From: Coptis chinensis
Lineage: Eukaryota > Streptophyta > Magnoliopsida > Ranunculales > Ranunculaceae
NCBI GenBank assembly: GCA_015680905.1
Contig: CM027378.1
Location: forward strand, 12,319,001-12,383,000
Length of the DNA: 64,000 nt
Reading direction: 5' to 3'
The notes under the pieces are model-generated. The model did not search any database and was not told the DNA's origin. It saw nothing but the letters and a program-made list of their open reading frames with translations. Each line of letters opens with the position of its first letter. Within the stretch, counting starts at the first letter, position 1. Positions 1 to 12,402 of this stretch are shown here, piece after piece. Both the position numbers and the translations under genes were made by a program.

Positions 1-11
1 ACTGGAAAGAG

Positions 12-100
12 CATGTGGTGAAGCTGGTTGTTTTCATTTTTTCCTTATTATGGAGTACATGTGGTGAAGCTGGTTGTTTTCATTTTTTCCTTATTATGGA
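12..100. repeat. Tandem duplication, 2 x 43 bp, 46-bp period
   Basis: A 43-base block starting CATGTGGTGAAGC and ending TTATTATGGA occurs at 12-54 and again, identical, at 58-100, separated by GTA. Perfect identity suggests a recent local duplication. No coding function is visible. Confidence 0.9.
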
Positions 101-1762
101 ATCAACATGCCTAGTCTATGTTGATCATGTCAGTCTATTTATTAGCAAAGACAGTGCCCAAAGAATACTTATTACCAATCTTACCCGGTGACTGACTTAC
201 AGTATAAATAGCAATCTTAGAACATCAACATCACTTCATTATGTTTTGTCAATTTAAGGCATCAAAGTCTTTGTTTTGACAACCCCATGAGTTGTTTTTC
301 ATTTTTGTTGTCAGAAGTTCCAAAAGAATTAAAGAATTGAAGAACTCTTACCAAATATTATCCAATTGTACTCTTGATCATCGATCTCCCCTCTTGCTCA
401 TAAATTCAATGGATCTCCTCTCCAGATCTGCATAAAAGGGCCGAATGACATTTTTTTGTCAGGTAGAAAAATTTATTGTTCATTGTTGAAGTATGGAAAG
501 ACTATTCTATTTGTTTGCTTGCTTGTGTAGAAAAAATATCAAAAAAATGTTCGTTCAAGTACTAATGGCAACATGCATACCTCCATGACATCATATCTTT
601 GGCATTTATGACAATCGGCGCGCATAAGCTGATGTCAAGATTCAAGAAACTTTTGGTTATGTCAAGATTAATCTAATCAAAGTGGGGAAAAAAAAACTAA
701 CACAACATAGTAGTTTAAAGTGGGGGAGAGGCTAATAAAAGTTCAACGAACGGCCAAGCGACACACATTTCAAACATAAATAAATCCCGAAGAAATCCAT
801 ATTGAGCATGATAGATACTTAAGATTCATTTGGGTCTAGTGTGTAATTCAATCCTTATAGCAAACAATGAGAACAAATAATTTGGACATTCCGTAACAAT
901 TGAACTACATCACATTTTCGACTTCCAAGTGGTATTAATAAGAAACTATGTTAATTGCCATTTTCTTTTCGAAGGAAAGCAAGAAGAAGCCATGAAATTC
1001 GATAAAGAAAAAACAATATTGAATAAGCTGACCATGCGTATTTCCTTACCCTGGCAATGTATAAAGTGAGACCAAGCTTCCACTTATGATTTCATCCTCA
1101 ACCATATTTGTTAGCTGAATAGCAAAATTGTGTGATTCTTCAAAATGAAGCTGAAAATAGTTCAAAAAGAATTACTAAGTATCCTTTGCACGCTTGGATA
1201 AAAGGGGGTGGGGAAACAAATCCGAAATAGGAATACACAAAAGGTTGAAAGGATGAGGTTTCATCCGGTAGACCCATTACTTATTCTTCATAATAAGTTC
1301 ATTGAGTACATATAACAATCAATGGATATTTTTACCAAATAAGGCTAGACTGCTTATAGATATTGTTTAATTTTGGAATAAGAGAGAGAGTTTGAAGAGA
1401 TGATTTTTTTTGGGAGAGTTGAGAGTGTTTTGTAGAATTGAAAAAAGAGTAGAGAAAAATGTTTTTAACTATTTTGGGTTACGAATAATTGAAATCGGCA
1501 AAAAAGGGCATAGAATTCCATTTTTTATGTAAAATCTAATGTGTCAGTCTCAGAGAAAAAAGGGGGACTGATGTGGGTCACTGGGAGCATTTTCCACTAC
1601 TCAGTATTAATAGTTTTTGATAGGGTGATTTTGAACATATCCATAAAAATATTTTCATACCCAATTTTAAAATTAATAAATAAAATTATTTTAGACACAT
1701 TTAGGTTCCTAATTTTTTTTTATTAGGCATACTCAAAACAAAACAAGTCATTTATTAGAATA
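101..1762. other. AT-rich intergenic DNA, no gene recognised
   Basis: No reading frame of convincing composition, no TE ends and no RNA gene were seen here on either strand. Poly-A and poly-T runs are common. A 61-codon frame at 1541-1726 has no recognisable motif and is treated as chance. Confidence 0.5.
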
Positions 1763-3231
1763 TCTATTATAATAAAACAAAATGAGAAGACAAATGGTGG
1801 TGGAGATGGTATAGGGATGTGAGTTGGATGGGGGACACGTGTACAGTCTAAAGCATTTTGAAACATTTTTGACAAGACTTTGGAAACACGTTATAATGCA
1901 AATTTAATTAAAAAAACATTTCCATATAAGATTTGGTTTTCCAAAGCTTTAAATCGAAAATGGGTTGTAATTATAAATTGGATTCCAGCTTTCCTATTTT
2001 GGCTCTTTTTATGCTAAATATATACATCGAATCTAAAACAAATTACACAGAATGACCACCTATTAAAGAGGAACGTTTCCCCATAGTTCTCTACGAAATG
2101 ACACCTCTTCTTCTCCGAGTTTTCTCTATTAATTTCCAATTTCCAGGCTTTCGGTGAAACGGAAGAAAAGGAATTAATCCTTAATCTTTCAATAAACAAT
2201 TTGAGGATTTAATTCTTGCTTAAATTCCTTTAATTAAAAATCAACTTCCACAACCTCTTGAATACTGTAATTCCTCTCTTCATTTGACCGAGAATTACCA
2301 AAAAAAATGGAAAATTTTATCGATGCTTTGATGACAATCATTAGAGCAGCAATGGATTTTCCTTACGTTGCTCCCCTAACATTGAATGCAAATCTCCCAA
2401 CTCTCTGTATAAAACCTGCGAAGCACTCTCTCTCTCTCAACTCGCAAAAACTCTCGCTCCCAATTTCTGGATTCAACTTCCCTCAATCTTACTGAACCAA
2501 TTTCGGAAGGTACAAGTTGATTTCATTTTTACATTAATCCCAACAAATTATTTGTTCCCATCTCAAATTCTTGACGGACGACTGTCTTTTGAATACATTT
2601 ATTTAGGCCTGTGTTTTGAGGTTTTAGTGCCATTTTATAATTATCAGTTGTGCTTAATCTATTTCTATGGACTTTGCAGGGTCTGTTTCTATTTGTAATT
2701 GATTTACTGTTTCAAAACTCCCCTATGCCTACAGTCATCAACTAGCTAACTCGGAGGACCATAATTTTATAGTTAGGAAAGAAAGAAAAATATTTTTTCT
2801 GATTACAAGTGCTACAATAGACCATGTTTTTGGTTCATGACCTTGATGCTTTTTGTGGTTTGTTGCTCCCATTATTTTGTTTTCTTGGACTTGCTTAGCC
2901 AATTTTTTACTTCTAATCTCCCTTGGTTTGGAAACTTATTGTTATTATGTATGGTTTGTTGATTGGTTAACTTCATATTATTTGTTGGTTCTCTTGCGAC
3001 TGGATGTGTTAGAGGTACATGCAAGTGTAAGAAACATGTAGTTTGCTATCTTTATCATGGCATTTGGACCATTTTTGGAATGATGGTATATATTTAGAAG
3101 GTGATCTTACATGAGTTTGAGGATATCTGTTATGCTAGATCTTTTTCAAGTTGAATTTTAAGAAATTTGAACAGGTGTCCCATTTCTCAGTTTAACACAT
3201 ATTGTTTTCCAATTTACAGCTTCTAGAGACA

Positions 3232-3357
3232 ATGTCGAATCAACAATTCACTGATCTTGACAAACTTCACACTCGAACTGACTAGCGAAAGATCAGGGTC
3301 CGAATCACAAGGATGTGGAAACCCATTAGCATTGAGTATATACTGTTTGATTCTAAG
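3232..3357 (+). pseudogene. RPA1/OB-fold-like gene fragment
   Basis: Translation from the ATG at 3232 gives a start reading MSNQQFTDLDKLH, one in-frame stop (TAG after HTRTD), then RKIRVRITRMWKPIS. The R-x-R-I-x-R-M-W pattern resembles the start of the first OB fold in plant replication protein A 70-kDa-like proteins, which are often carried by Helitrons. The segment ends at AAG followed by GTAATA, which could be a splice donor. No convincing downstream exon was found. It may be a captured or decayed Helitron RPA-like gene; the assignment rests on a short match. Confidence 0.4.
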
Positions 3358-6300
3358 GTAATAAAAAATGCAAATATTCTTTTGCTGAACTTGGTTGTTA
3401 ATTTATACAAGGTCGTTGCTTAGTTGTTCACATTGATTTTTTACTTTTAGTATATGTAAGTAGGAGAATCTGATACCATAAACTGTACTTTTTGAGTTTG
3501 GGTTTTAGATACATATTGGTTGTTTTAGGTAGAAGAAATCTGCCATGTTTCGATTATATGTTCTGCCATGTACTCAGTATATGCATTTGACTTAATCTGA
3601 TTTTCCACGACAATTATATGTGCAGAATGTCAAATGGAGGCCTATTGTAGTCTAACATTGAGTTTGGTTTTCTATTATTTTCTTTTAATACTACTAATTT
3701 TCTTCATTACAAGTTTAGTTGTTATATGCATTCTTTGATTTTTAATATATTTCAGTAGGATGGTGTCATTTTATTGGACTTTGAACAAAGGCAATGGGAA
3801 TTAATTTATGGGCATCCCTTCTCATTATGATTTAATGAATAAGGCCTATTATTTAAGGTTTCTCACCATGAAACAAACCTACTACATTTTTTTAAATGTA
3901 TAGCCTTTGGTGTTTATTTTTCCATTTCAATCCTAACCAATTGAATCGTTATGATTTTTTTTATTTAGGTTCATTAGAATAAGTTATTCCATTTTTTTTT
4001 TACAATTTTTTGTGCTTTATTTTATCCATTTCCTCTATGTCGTCATCAATTTCACCAACATGGAAGACTTTTGCCCTTGGTCGTTAACATAAATTTTATT
4101 TAATCATGTCATTTTGTGGTCCTTAGATAGTTAAAAATGAAAAAAAAAAAAAATCTCTTCTTTTACATTTTTAGACAGTTGAAACCTAAGTTTGTTGACT
4201 TTGTTCAAACTTTTTCTATTACATTATAGTTTCTCCTATTGGTTGTGACTGTAAGCACTTAAAGATCCTAATAGGAAGTTTGAGATAGTTTGATTTTAAT
4301 GATCGACTTTATATAACGGCATCGATAAAGGCTATGTAGTCAAAGGCATGACCGATGGTTTTCATGACCAATCGGCCCCTATGGATTCAAAATTTAATGA
4401 AAATAAATGCAGCTTGGTGTTAATTGTGCCATTTAGAAACCCATGAGCTCTGGAACTTGCTTTGCTATTTACAATAGTTGATAAAAGAAGCTCTTTTACC
4501 TTACTCACATTGAAGCCATCAATTTAGACCCATAACATAACCACTTTTAACATTTTAGAAGTAATATACATTTTTTTTTTCCAGGTCATGTGTTTGTTGT
4601 TTTTAAACAACAACCTGAAGCAAAATTATCTTACATTGAACTTCTTTTTGACATTTGAGATTTAACAAACAGTGAACATCCATAAAAAAAAAATCTTAGA
4701 CTACTCACATTCCAACTACAAAGATGCAACTAGAAGATTAAAACAAATCCAAACTTGAGCAATACCCAAATATTATTGCGATCCTGAAGTGAACCATATA
4801 AGATAAAATAAAAAAACCGCACAAACAATTCAATGACCCCCAAATGCTAGAATATCAAGATGTACGTAGAATATCAAATACATTTACAAATGCCTTAACA
4901 CAAAAAATTTGTAAATACTTTCAGTAATTTACAAAGATGAGGGAACTGAGTTCTTTTATCAACTATTATTGTTTGTGTGAATAAGTGTATTTAGGTCTTT
5001 TAGTGCCATTGCTTTGGGTTAATAATGTGAATTGGCAAGTATTGGTTCGAGCAAGAGATCAGTTTAACCATGTAGTGATTGTTGTATTATTTATTTATTT
5101 TAAAAAAAAATTAGTTAGTTTCACTTGGTAAAAACTTTATACATTTTCTTTTTTGTGTTTTGGGTTTTGTGATATAGCTCCTATTATTTATTGAGGATAA
5201 CATCTGATCTTAACCTGTTGTTTTCTTCTACTATAAATATATATAATGGCATTAAAGGTCTAAAACATTATTTTGCACCCTTAGACTTTAGTAGTGAAGG
5301 AAACAGAGCTAGCATGAATGTTGTTAATGCTGTTAAAGGGTGTTTTGAAGAGAATAAGTCTATCCATGGCCAATGGCATGCAAACGAAAAACAAAAATTT
5401 TGTTAAAAAAATAGGGAAAAGAATTATTCTCCTTATAGGCTTATGTAGGGCATACTTCAGCTCTACCTACTGCTTATTTAAAGTTTCTACAATGTGATCG
5501 GATATATGACGATATGACCTTTTAATTGCAAAGTGTAATTTTAACTAAATAAATTGTTTATAAATGCTTTCAAAGTTTATGCAATTCTATAAGACATACC
5601 TTACTTGAAGGTTCTCTTTTTGTTGTTGTGTGTTCGATCTCGCTGCCTATTGTCCTCTTTCACATAACGAATACTTGAGTCTTATGGTACTCTCTCGGAC
5701 CACTGTGTTATTTCTTCTTGCACTCTATTTATTATAGTAGTTGTTGAGACTGTTTGAAATTATAATTTGGGTTAAAGTTTGCAAGTGTTAATAGACCAAT
5801 CAGAATTCAAAGAGTATTGCTACCACAAGTCTGTGCGTATCCAGGACTATGAACTCCTTTGATTGATAGTTAGATACATGTTATACTTTTTGATTTTTTA
5901 GATTAAAGTCTAATTTATGAGTGAATTATTACTGAAAACACTTTCTAACTCTAACCTTTTTCAAATGCACCAAGTGCCCAAGCTTTCATACTTCGTTGGG
6001 TAAATGATCTAGCTCAAATTCTTTCTTCATTAACCCGGCCTTCTCATAACTAAAGAATATGGAGTCGCATTTAACTTTGTATGGGCTCGGGCTTCATGTA
6101 GACCCTTCTTCTTCGAAATGAAATGGTTTTTAGGAATGAAATGTCACGACTCTGTCTCCCACCCTCTCAATAATTCATGATGACTCATCATCTCTCCTCA
6201 GGTTTTCACATAGGGGGTTTGATGGAGAGAACAATGTAGAATTCTGATGCACATGTACACAAGGCTAAAGTTCTTTCCTCTCTCAATTCTCTTAACCATT

Positions 6301-7750
6301 TTTCTCCTCTGCAGGAACACTATTCAAATGGAATGATACATGTCCTTTCAAATATGTATATTGATATATACATTACCCATCAGTTCAAAATTTTATTTAT
6401 TTTGAAATTTGCTGACCATAATCGCGTATTTCCCAATCTATAATTTCGTTCATTTTATTTTTACTTGGCTAAGAGCATCATCAATGTATTGCCAAAAGCT
6501 ATTGTCATTTGATGATTTGGCAATTATTTTGACAGTTTGGACTCATTTGGACCTTCAATGGGCTGTTAAATTGGTTGTCCTTTACTAACCATTGCTAAAA
6601 TCATAACCAAATACGTGAGAAATATAGAAATTATTGGGATGGGACAAGTTTAGCCGTCCCAATTTTCAAATATGACAAAATAATTAATTATTTTACACAT
6701 GTAAAAAATCATTTGCTATATGTTGTTTCTTACATATAATGGTAACCTATATGTGTTAGTTTGTATGGCTTATATATAGATAGCATGGAAACTTAAAAAA
6801 TGATATGTTACACATGTAGCAGTAACATTTAGAAGAGACATCTTATCTGATGTGATGGTAAGAGGAAATGCTAAATGCATCACATTGATAACTGATTGAC
6901 GACGACATTGTGTTCATCATGCAATTTAAAATAATCAATCTAGTGCTAGCAACCAGCTATATTTCTTAGGCATCAGCCCAAGTTATATTCTTGACTGTAT
7001 AAGGAAATACATAGGTGCATGTTATGAACTTTTGAAATGTCATTATTAATGCTTAACATTGTCCATTTTCAGGAATTCAAATAAAATATAATCTATTTGC
7101 ATAGAGCCTTAGGGTGCTTCTTAGAATGATGCAACCTTCAATATAGGTGCCTTTAGAGCTATTGCGGTGCAACAAGGAAACTTGACTGGTACATAGTTCT
7201 TTTTAATGTTTTAGGTTCATATCTTATATCCTCTTTTTCTTTCTGATTATTTCCTATTGGAATCAATGTAAGGAAAATATATTATGTGAAGCGAGTAGGT
7301 ACTTATTAATTCCAATAAGACAAATGAACAAGAACTAGGTTAAACTTGCAATTTGTTTTTTGAAATCAGGATCTCAACAAAAAAGCATCCAGCGTGAATT
7401 TTTCAACTTATAAAAATACCTACAATTATCGATAGACTTGCATTTTACATTTTTAATACCATGTTTTGCTTTCTGTGACAGCAGCCCTTTGCAAATAAGT
7501 ACTGACAGTCAAAACCTCCTCATCCAACGACCAGAACTGGAAGTTCGGAATCACAATTTCAGTTTTTTTTTATTGAGTTGAATTTGTGTTTAATACTGAT
7601 ATATCATATCCATATTCGAATTGGGTATCTTATACCATATATGCTAATTTAGAATGCAATTTACGTATTTTAACTTATTGCTCGCCTATGTTTGGGAGTC
7701 ATGTCAAGTAGTCATGCAAGCTCCCACATGGTGAATTCTTGCCACCATTA
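3358..7750. other. Helitron interior, no clear gene
   Basis: A long AT-rich stretch inside the candidate Helitron. A 71-codon frame at 5191-5406 and a 62-codon frame at 2853-3041 have no recognisable motif. Near 6475 a lone terminus-like GAGCATCATCAATG preceded by TAA resembles a MITE left end, but no matching right end was seen. Confidence 0.4.
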
Positions 7751-8209
7751 GAGCATTCCCAATACAAGCCACTATTATTCACCTCCACGTAGACTGTATT
7801 TCCCCTCTTTTCACAATTTTGGTGAAACGCAAGGTGAGGCTGCCCAATGCAAATGTGAAAACTAATCTCGGACGGGATGTTGGATTCTGTCTGAATGTAA
7901 AAATAAAAAAAACGCGATGGACAGAATGAAACATCCCGTCTGAAGTTTTTAAAAAAAAAACCGAAAAAAGTCAAAAACACGCGAGACGGAATCCAACATC
8001 CCGTCAAAAAAAAAAAATTGATTTTTTTTAAAAAAAAAACACACGAGATGGAATCCAACATCCACTATCTCGGTTGAAGGTTTCACCCTCATTTTGACTT
8101 GGGAAAATAGTCACCTTCATATTCACCTTTGCAGTGGGCAAAGGTTTTGAACCATTTGGAGGTGAATATTTTCACATTCCCACCATATCCACCTGCATTG
8201 GAAATGCTC
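7751..8209. mobile_element. Tourist-like MITE (PIF/Harbinger type)
   Basis: The left end reads GAGCATTCCCAATACAAG and the right end, read on the other strand, GAGCATTTCCAATGCAGG. The TSD is TTA on both sides (7748-7750 and 8210-8212), typical of PIF/Harbinger-mobilised elements. The 459-bp body contains four copies of a GACGGGATGTTGGATTC-like motif in both orientations, separated by A or T runs. The 120-codon minus-strand frame across it is an artefact of these repeats. It lies inside the candidate Helitron, so it inserted there or was carried along. Confidence 0.8.
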
Positions 8210-8487
8210 TTACAAAGAACGTTTTAATTTTCTACGGAAGTATATGTGTATTTTGCTTTATATATTATTTTAGTTTTAGTTCTAAATACCTTGCATAAAC
8301 GGGCTAAAATCATCGAAACGGATCTGTTATTGTTAAAACATTTGTAACTATTTTGTGTTTTAATAATTTCAAACGATTGTACTAAATGCATGAGATGTCT
8401 CTTATTGGATTGTAATTGATTTGGGAATATAAGGTATATAGACAATTATATTTGAGGAAAATCAATCTATCTCAGGTAAAACAAATC

Positions 8488-9080
8488 ATGGAAAACAATG
8501 ATCGTGAGTTAAATATTAACAGATATGATATGGAAGAGAGGTAAGACTTTTACTTTTTAAATTACTCTTATTTTATCAAACCAATAACTTCGGTTAACAA
8601 AGCCTCCATTCAATTATCACTTTTTGCAGCCGTTTGTATATGATGATATAATACCAGTCCAATTCAAAGAGATGTTACAGTACTTCATCATCGACAAATT
8701 CAAAAAATTGACGCTCCACCAATATACTTGAAGATAGCAAGTACACAACAACTATTTTTATTTCTCTAAACCTTTCGATAATAGAGGTGGAACAGTTGGA
8801 ATACGAACCACCAATATACACATTTGAAGGGGCACCATCAACAAATCAAGAAGCATCCAAAAATTGAGTTGCTAGAAGAGCAATTGACTTCATGTGTCAT
8901 GTGTATACGTTTGAAGTATAGGATTACAACTATGAAGACTTGGTAGAAAAAAGACAAAAGCTTGAAATTGCAAAAAAGAACACCGGTCTTATGAATCTAT
9001 ATGTTTCAAATCCAGGAAGAAATTATCAGTTTGCAGAAGAAAATTGAAGATTTAAAGTCAGACATCAAAAACTAATTTCT
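8488..9080 (+). pseudogene. Decayed gene fragment, dsRNA-binding-like
   Basis: An ATG at 8488 opens MENNDRELNINRYD and runs into GAGAGGTAAGAC, which could be a splice donor. After an AT-rich, intron-like stretch, the sequence from about 8630 encodes, across frames with stops, FKEMLQYFIIDKFKKL and then EPPIYTFEGAPSTNQEASKN followed by RRAIDFM. The order (Y-x-L-Q-like start, P-x-Y, G-A-P-S, K/N and A-rich end) resembles a double-stranded-RNA-binding domain. Several stops and at least one frameshift make it nonfunctional. It could be a captured plant gene; no particular gene can be named. Confidence 0.3.
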
Positions 9081-9499
9081 CCAGAAAAAAGAATTATGGG
9101 TTCTATTATTTGTACTAGAAGATTGGATTCGGTTCAATCCATTATTTTATATAATATGGGACACTTTGTTTTTAATTTGTGGCTTAGGTTTTTTCCATTG
9201 AGAGCTTTATTAAGGATGTCCTGGTAGTCACTTCTTATTTCGGTCTTGATTACCTAGGTAGGTCAACTTAAATAAAATTTAATTTTTTGGTACAAGTTAT
9301 CACTAATTCCTAGACTTATTTGATTGAATATGATTCTAAATTGAGAGATATGCACTTTTAATGATGGTATTATGCATTGTGACTAATTTCTAACGCACTG
9401 AGCTAAAAACTTCCTTTACACATTGGATCACAAGATGTACATGTCTTTAAAACATAATAAGCACCTCCATTCAATATAACAAGTACCTCATACGCAACT

Positions 9500-9525
9500 G
9501 TGCCATAGGCACGGGTTATACCTAG
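9500..9525 (+). other. Helitron 3' terminus: hairpin plus CTAG
   Basis: Perfect 5-bp stem (GTGCC / GGCAC) with loop ATA at 9500-9512, then GGGTTATAC and CTAG at 9522-9525, followed by T. This is the standard termination structure of a Helitron. Confidence 0.7.
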
Positions 9526-9784
9526 TCTATCTAATAAAAATGCTTGGTGTGGGGCCCTGCGGGCCCCATCTGGCGATTACAAATATTTTTCTCAAGTTAT
9601 GACATGGAAGATCCAAAGTCTTATAGAATATGTGCAGTTTAAAATGTTAATTTGAAAGAGTACTTGATCATTGTTGATTTGGTCAACAATGGTTGCTTTG
9701 TGGGATGTGCTTTTATCATTCGGTTGGTTGGGGTTCTTTTGGGCTTAATTTGAAACAGTGTCGTGAGCACGGGCTATATACTAG
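9526..9784 (+). mobile_element. Mini-Helitron abutting the previous one
   Basis: It starts TCTATCTAATAAAAATGC immediately after the CTAG of the upstream Helitron and ends GCACGGGCTATATACTAG, followed by T. Both ends resemble those of the upstream element (TCTAT-x-AT-rich start; GCACGGG-x-CTAG end). At 259 bp it has no coding capacity. A perfect GC-rich palindrome (GGGGCCC, loop TGC, GGGCCCC) lies at 9551-9567. The hairpin near the 3' end is less perfect than upstream. Confidence 0.6.
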
Positions 9785-11020
9785 TACATTATAAGACTAT
9801 TAATGACACCATATCAAACTCTAGATATATACGTTCTTCACTTGTAACTGAAAAAGAACATGTTCTTCTTCTTCTATCAAAGGAAAAAAATGTTTTTGAT
9901 TTCTTCTCCAAATAATCTCTTCTTTAGCAACATTTCTCTCACCAATAAACATGCAAACACCCACTTTTAATTTGAATCAACCGTACCAAAGTAATGAGGA
10001 TGAATACCAACCTAATGAGGTTGAAGTTAAAAATTCAATAATCAAATTTTGACGAATGAGAAAACTTAGAAGACTTTTATACTTTGGACTACTATAATAA
10101 ACAAGTACAAATACCAAGCAAAAATGTGAGTTTGTTTACAATATTAACAAAGTGTTATTTTTTTTTTCTCTCTCATGGTATTCTTTTTGCCCTATAGAAA
10201 ATAGAACAGGGGAATAATAATATTGCCGAAAAAAAGCCGTGTGTTGTTTCTTTTTTCCTTTTTTCTTTTTCTTTTGCCTCTATTGAAAATATCCCAAATT
10301 AATTTGGGGGATATTATTGGATTGAGACGGTTATTGGGATATGACAAAAACTTTAGTTAGTTATAGGGTATGGGAGTGTTTTTATGAGTGTGTCCAAGAT
10401 CACCCATAAAATATGCTTAACTTTATATTTTATATTTTTTTAATTTTTTTAATACTGACCGAAATGTCTAAAGTTTAGAAGGATCTGAGACCAGTTGATC
10501 TATGTAATTGTCTATCAAAAGAACTGTTCAGTATGAAATTGGATGTAGTATTGAAGGTTTTGATTTTGGTAAAACTTTATTATCAAAAAGAAAGATTTAG
10601 GGAAAACTGGGATTGAGCTTTGGGTGAATGATTTGCTAGCCCAAAAACACAAATAAACAAGAGGTCGGATCGATCACTACAGTAGATTACAGAGTAGGCC
10701 AAAGAACTATACAACATAAACTTAAAACCATACAAAATTGATTAACTGACCTAACAAGTATTCCCATTTTAATAGGGTATCGTGGTGAACTGTCTCATCG
10801 GATGAAATATTGTGGTTTTGATAATACTGCGCGCTTTGACCGTAAAAAGTTATATTGTTGAATACCTGCCTTGATCAACTAATTCATAGTCAAATTACAA
10901 GTACTATACTCTCACGACAGTAGGTTTTTGTTTTTTTTAGGGTAAACTGCATTTTATTTATTTTAACTTTTCGAGAAGTACATACAGTAGTTAAATTATT
11001 ATAATAAGTTAGAAAGGCAA
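9785..11020. other. AT-rich intergenic DNA, no gene recognised
   Basis: No convincing coding frame or TE terminus was seen. A short frame from the ATG at 9951 (MQTPTFNLNQPYQS) stays open for about 30 codons only. Nothing else could be supported. Confidence 0.4.
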
Positions 11021-11024
11021 GCTG

Positions 11025-11105
11025 GAGATCGAAGACACCATGTATATAGAAGTGTGTTGAGATTAAAATCCCCTATAGAAGTGTGTTGAGATCGAAGACA
11101 CCATG
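11025..11105 (+). repeat. Imperfect tandem duplication, 63-bp period
   Basis: GAGATCGAAGACACCATG occurs at 11025-11042 and 11088-11105, and TATAGAAGTGTGTTGAGAT twice between. This local duplication lies at the upstream edge of the copia relic and may mark where that relic was truncated. Confidence 0.7.
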
Positions 11106-11449
11106 ACTTGCTCACCCATGAGAATGATCTTGATCCACCACGCATTGAAGTTGAACAAGCCAATCCTCCTCTTCCTACTAAAAGAGTTTGTAAACCACCT
11201 GGTTACCTTGACAATTATATCACTAAGTTGCCTCCTTCCATAGCCAAGTCGTCTAGCTGTCCTCCGCCGTCTTCAGCAGGTCCAATTTTTTTTTTTTTTT
11301 CGCTAACAACAGCAGGTCCAAATTGAGGTACTCATCATTCTTTATCTAATTTTATTTCATATGACAAGTTACCTCTCTCACCAACTAGAATTTTGTTTCA
11401 GCTGTATTTTCGGTTCCTGAACCTACTTCATTTTTATAGGCTATGCAAG

Positions 11450-11708
11450 CAGGGCCGGCCCTGAACTTTGAGTGGCCCAAGGCGAGTTTCTTAAAATGGA
11501 CCTATATCATTGAGAAAAAACAAGTCTTTTATACGAGGGGATGTGTGCCAATGTTTGAGTGGAGTGGACTGGACTGCACATAATTTGACTGGATTGAACA
11601 ACCTTGAGTCCTTTACATGTGGTCTAGTGGGTATAAAATTATACTTGGGGCCCAAAATTTAACCAATAAGCTGGGGGCCCTAGGTGGCCGCCTAGTTGGC
11701 CTGCCCTC
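11450..11708. mobile_element. hAT-like non-autonomous element in copia pol
   Basis: The left end reads CAGGGCCGGCCCTGAAC and the right end, on the opposite strand, GAGGGCAGGCCAACTAGG, an imperfect inverted repeat. CAGGGCCGGCCCTGA is a terminus seen in plant hAT elements. The element interrupts an otherwise continuous copia reading (AMQ before it, QSDAMK after it). An 8-bp TSD could not be confirmed; the flanks are similar but degraded. Confidence 0.6.
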
Positions 11709-11957
11709 AGAGCGATGCAATGAAACTTAACTTGAGTTTGATGCTCTTGAAAAAAAATTAGCTAGACACGGACCTTAACATTCTTTTTTTTTTTGATAAA
11801 AACTTCATAGATATATTTATATTAAAACCTGCATAATAGCATCCGGAGAATACATATAAAAGTTCGTTGGTCCATATGATCTAGCCCAAATCGACCAAAC
11901 TCATTGACCAAGAATTACCGATTCTGAATGGTTCTAAAACAAAAAGCGAAAAAGAAC

Positions 11958-12367
11958 TTAAAAGAGGCATGAATGCTTTCTATCATAGCATTCCGTGTCC
12001 AATTTGAATTTTTTCAGGCTCCATCGAATCCTAGTAACTTCTTTTCTTGGTGCCTTCAAAAGTAGCTTCCACCACCGCTTCGCCTCGCCAAGTTCACTTT
12101 GCAAACTCACCGCTAACAAATGTGCTTCAGTTTTTGAAAAAGCTCTACTCGATGCGTAGGCTGCAGACAATACACCCTCCATTCCAGGTCTCTAATAATC
12201 ACAGCCGACACACTTGTTTTCTTAGCACACATAAACAAACCCGTGTAGTTTACTTTAACCTTACCGAAAAGGAGGAGCAACCCATTCTCCTCTATGCAAG
12301 GTAAACCAACCTCAAGAGATATATCGAAAACGTCACTCTCTCCAATTCGTCCACTCTTGCCAAGCAT
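11958..12367 (-). pseudogene. LINE RNase H-like C-terminal domain
   Basis: Minus-strand segments in two frames encode KVNYTGLFMCAKKTSVSAV-type sequence with IIRDLEW, then YASSRAFSKTEAHLLAVSL. In plant L1-type LINEs the C-terminal RNase H-like domain has the pattern KVN-x-D-G-A, then I-x-R-D-x-x-G, then A-E-x-x-A. Here the first catalytic Asp is replaced (VNYTG) and a frameshift separates the halves. It would remove RNA from the RNA-DNA hybrid during target-primed reverse transcription. It is the last domain before the poly-A tail. Confidence 0.65.
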
Positions 12368-12402
12368 AGAAAGCTTTCTCTAGACAGAGATAAAGTTAGG
12401 TT

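Larger units (their letters stand above)
1763..9525 (+). mobile_element. Candidate Helitron with captured fragments
   Basis: The left end reads TCTATTATAATAAAACAA and follows an A, which fits the Helitron 5' terminus (TC, AT-rich, inserted after A). The right end at 9500-9525 carries a short perfect hairpin (GTGCC, loop ATA, GGCAC) followed 9 nt later by CTAG and then T, the classic Helitron 3' terminus. There are no terminal inverted repeats or TSDs, as expected. No Rep/helicase ORF was found, so this would be a non-autonomous copy. It contains an RPA-like fragment, a dsRNA-binding-like fragment and a Tourist-like MITE. The pairing of these two ends is inferred from their form. The 3' end is better supported than the 5' end. 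Confidence 0.5.

Noticed and set aside
2307-2495. 62-codon frame starting MENFIDALMTIIRAAMDF
   Set aside because: Plausible start context, but no recognisable motif, short, and inside the candidate Helitron; not enough support for a gene.
5191-5406. 71-codon frame starting MRITSDLNLLFSS
   Set aside because: No motif or homology recognised and no supporting splice or promoter context; likely chance.
6470-6660. MITE suggested by TAAGAGCATCATCAATG
   Set aside because: Only a left-end-like sequence was seen; no inverted right end or TSD could be found downstream.
7699-8061. 120-codon minus-strand frame
   Set aside because: It spans the internal repeats and poly-A/T runs of the MITE at 7751-8209 and is a repeat artefact.
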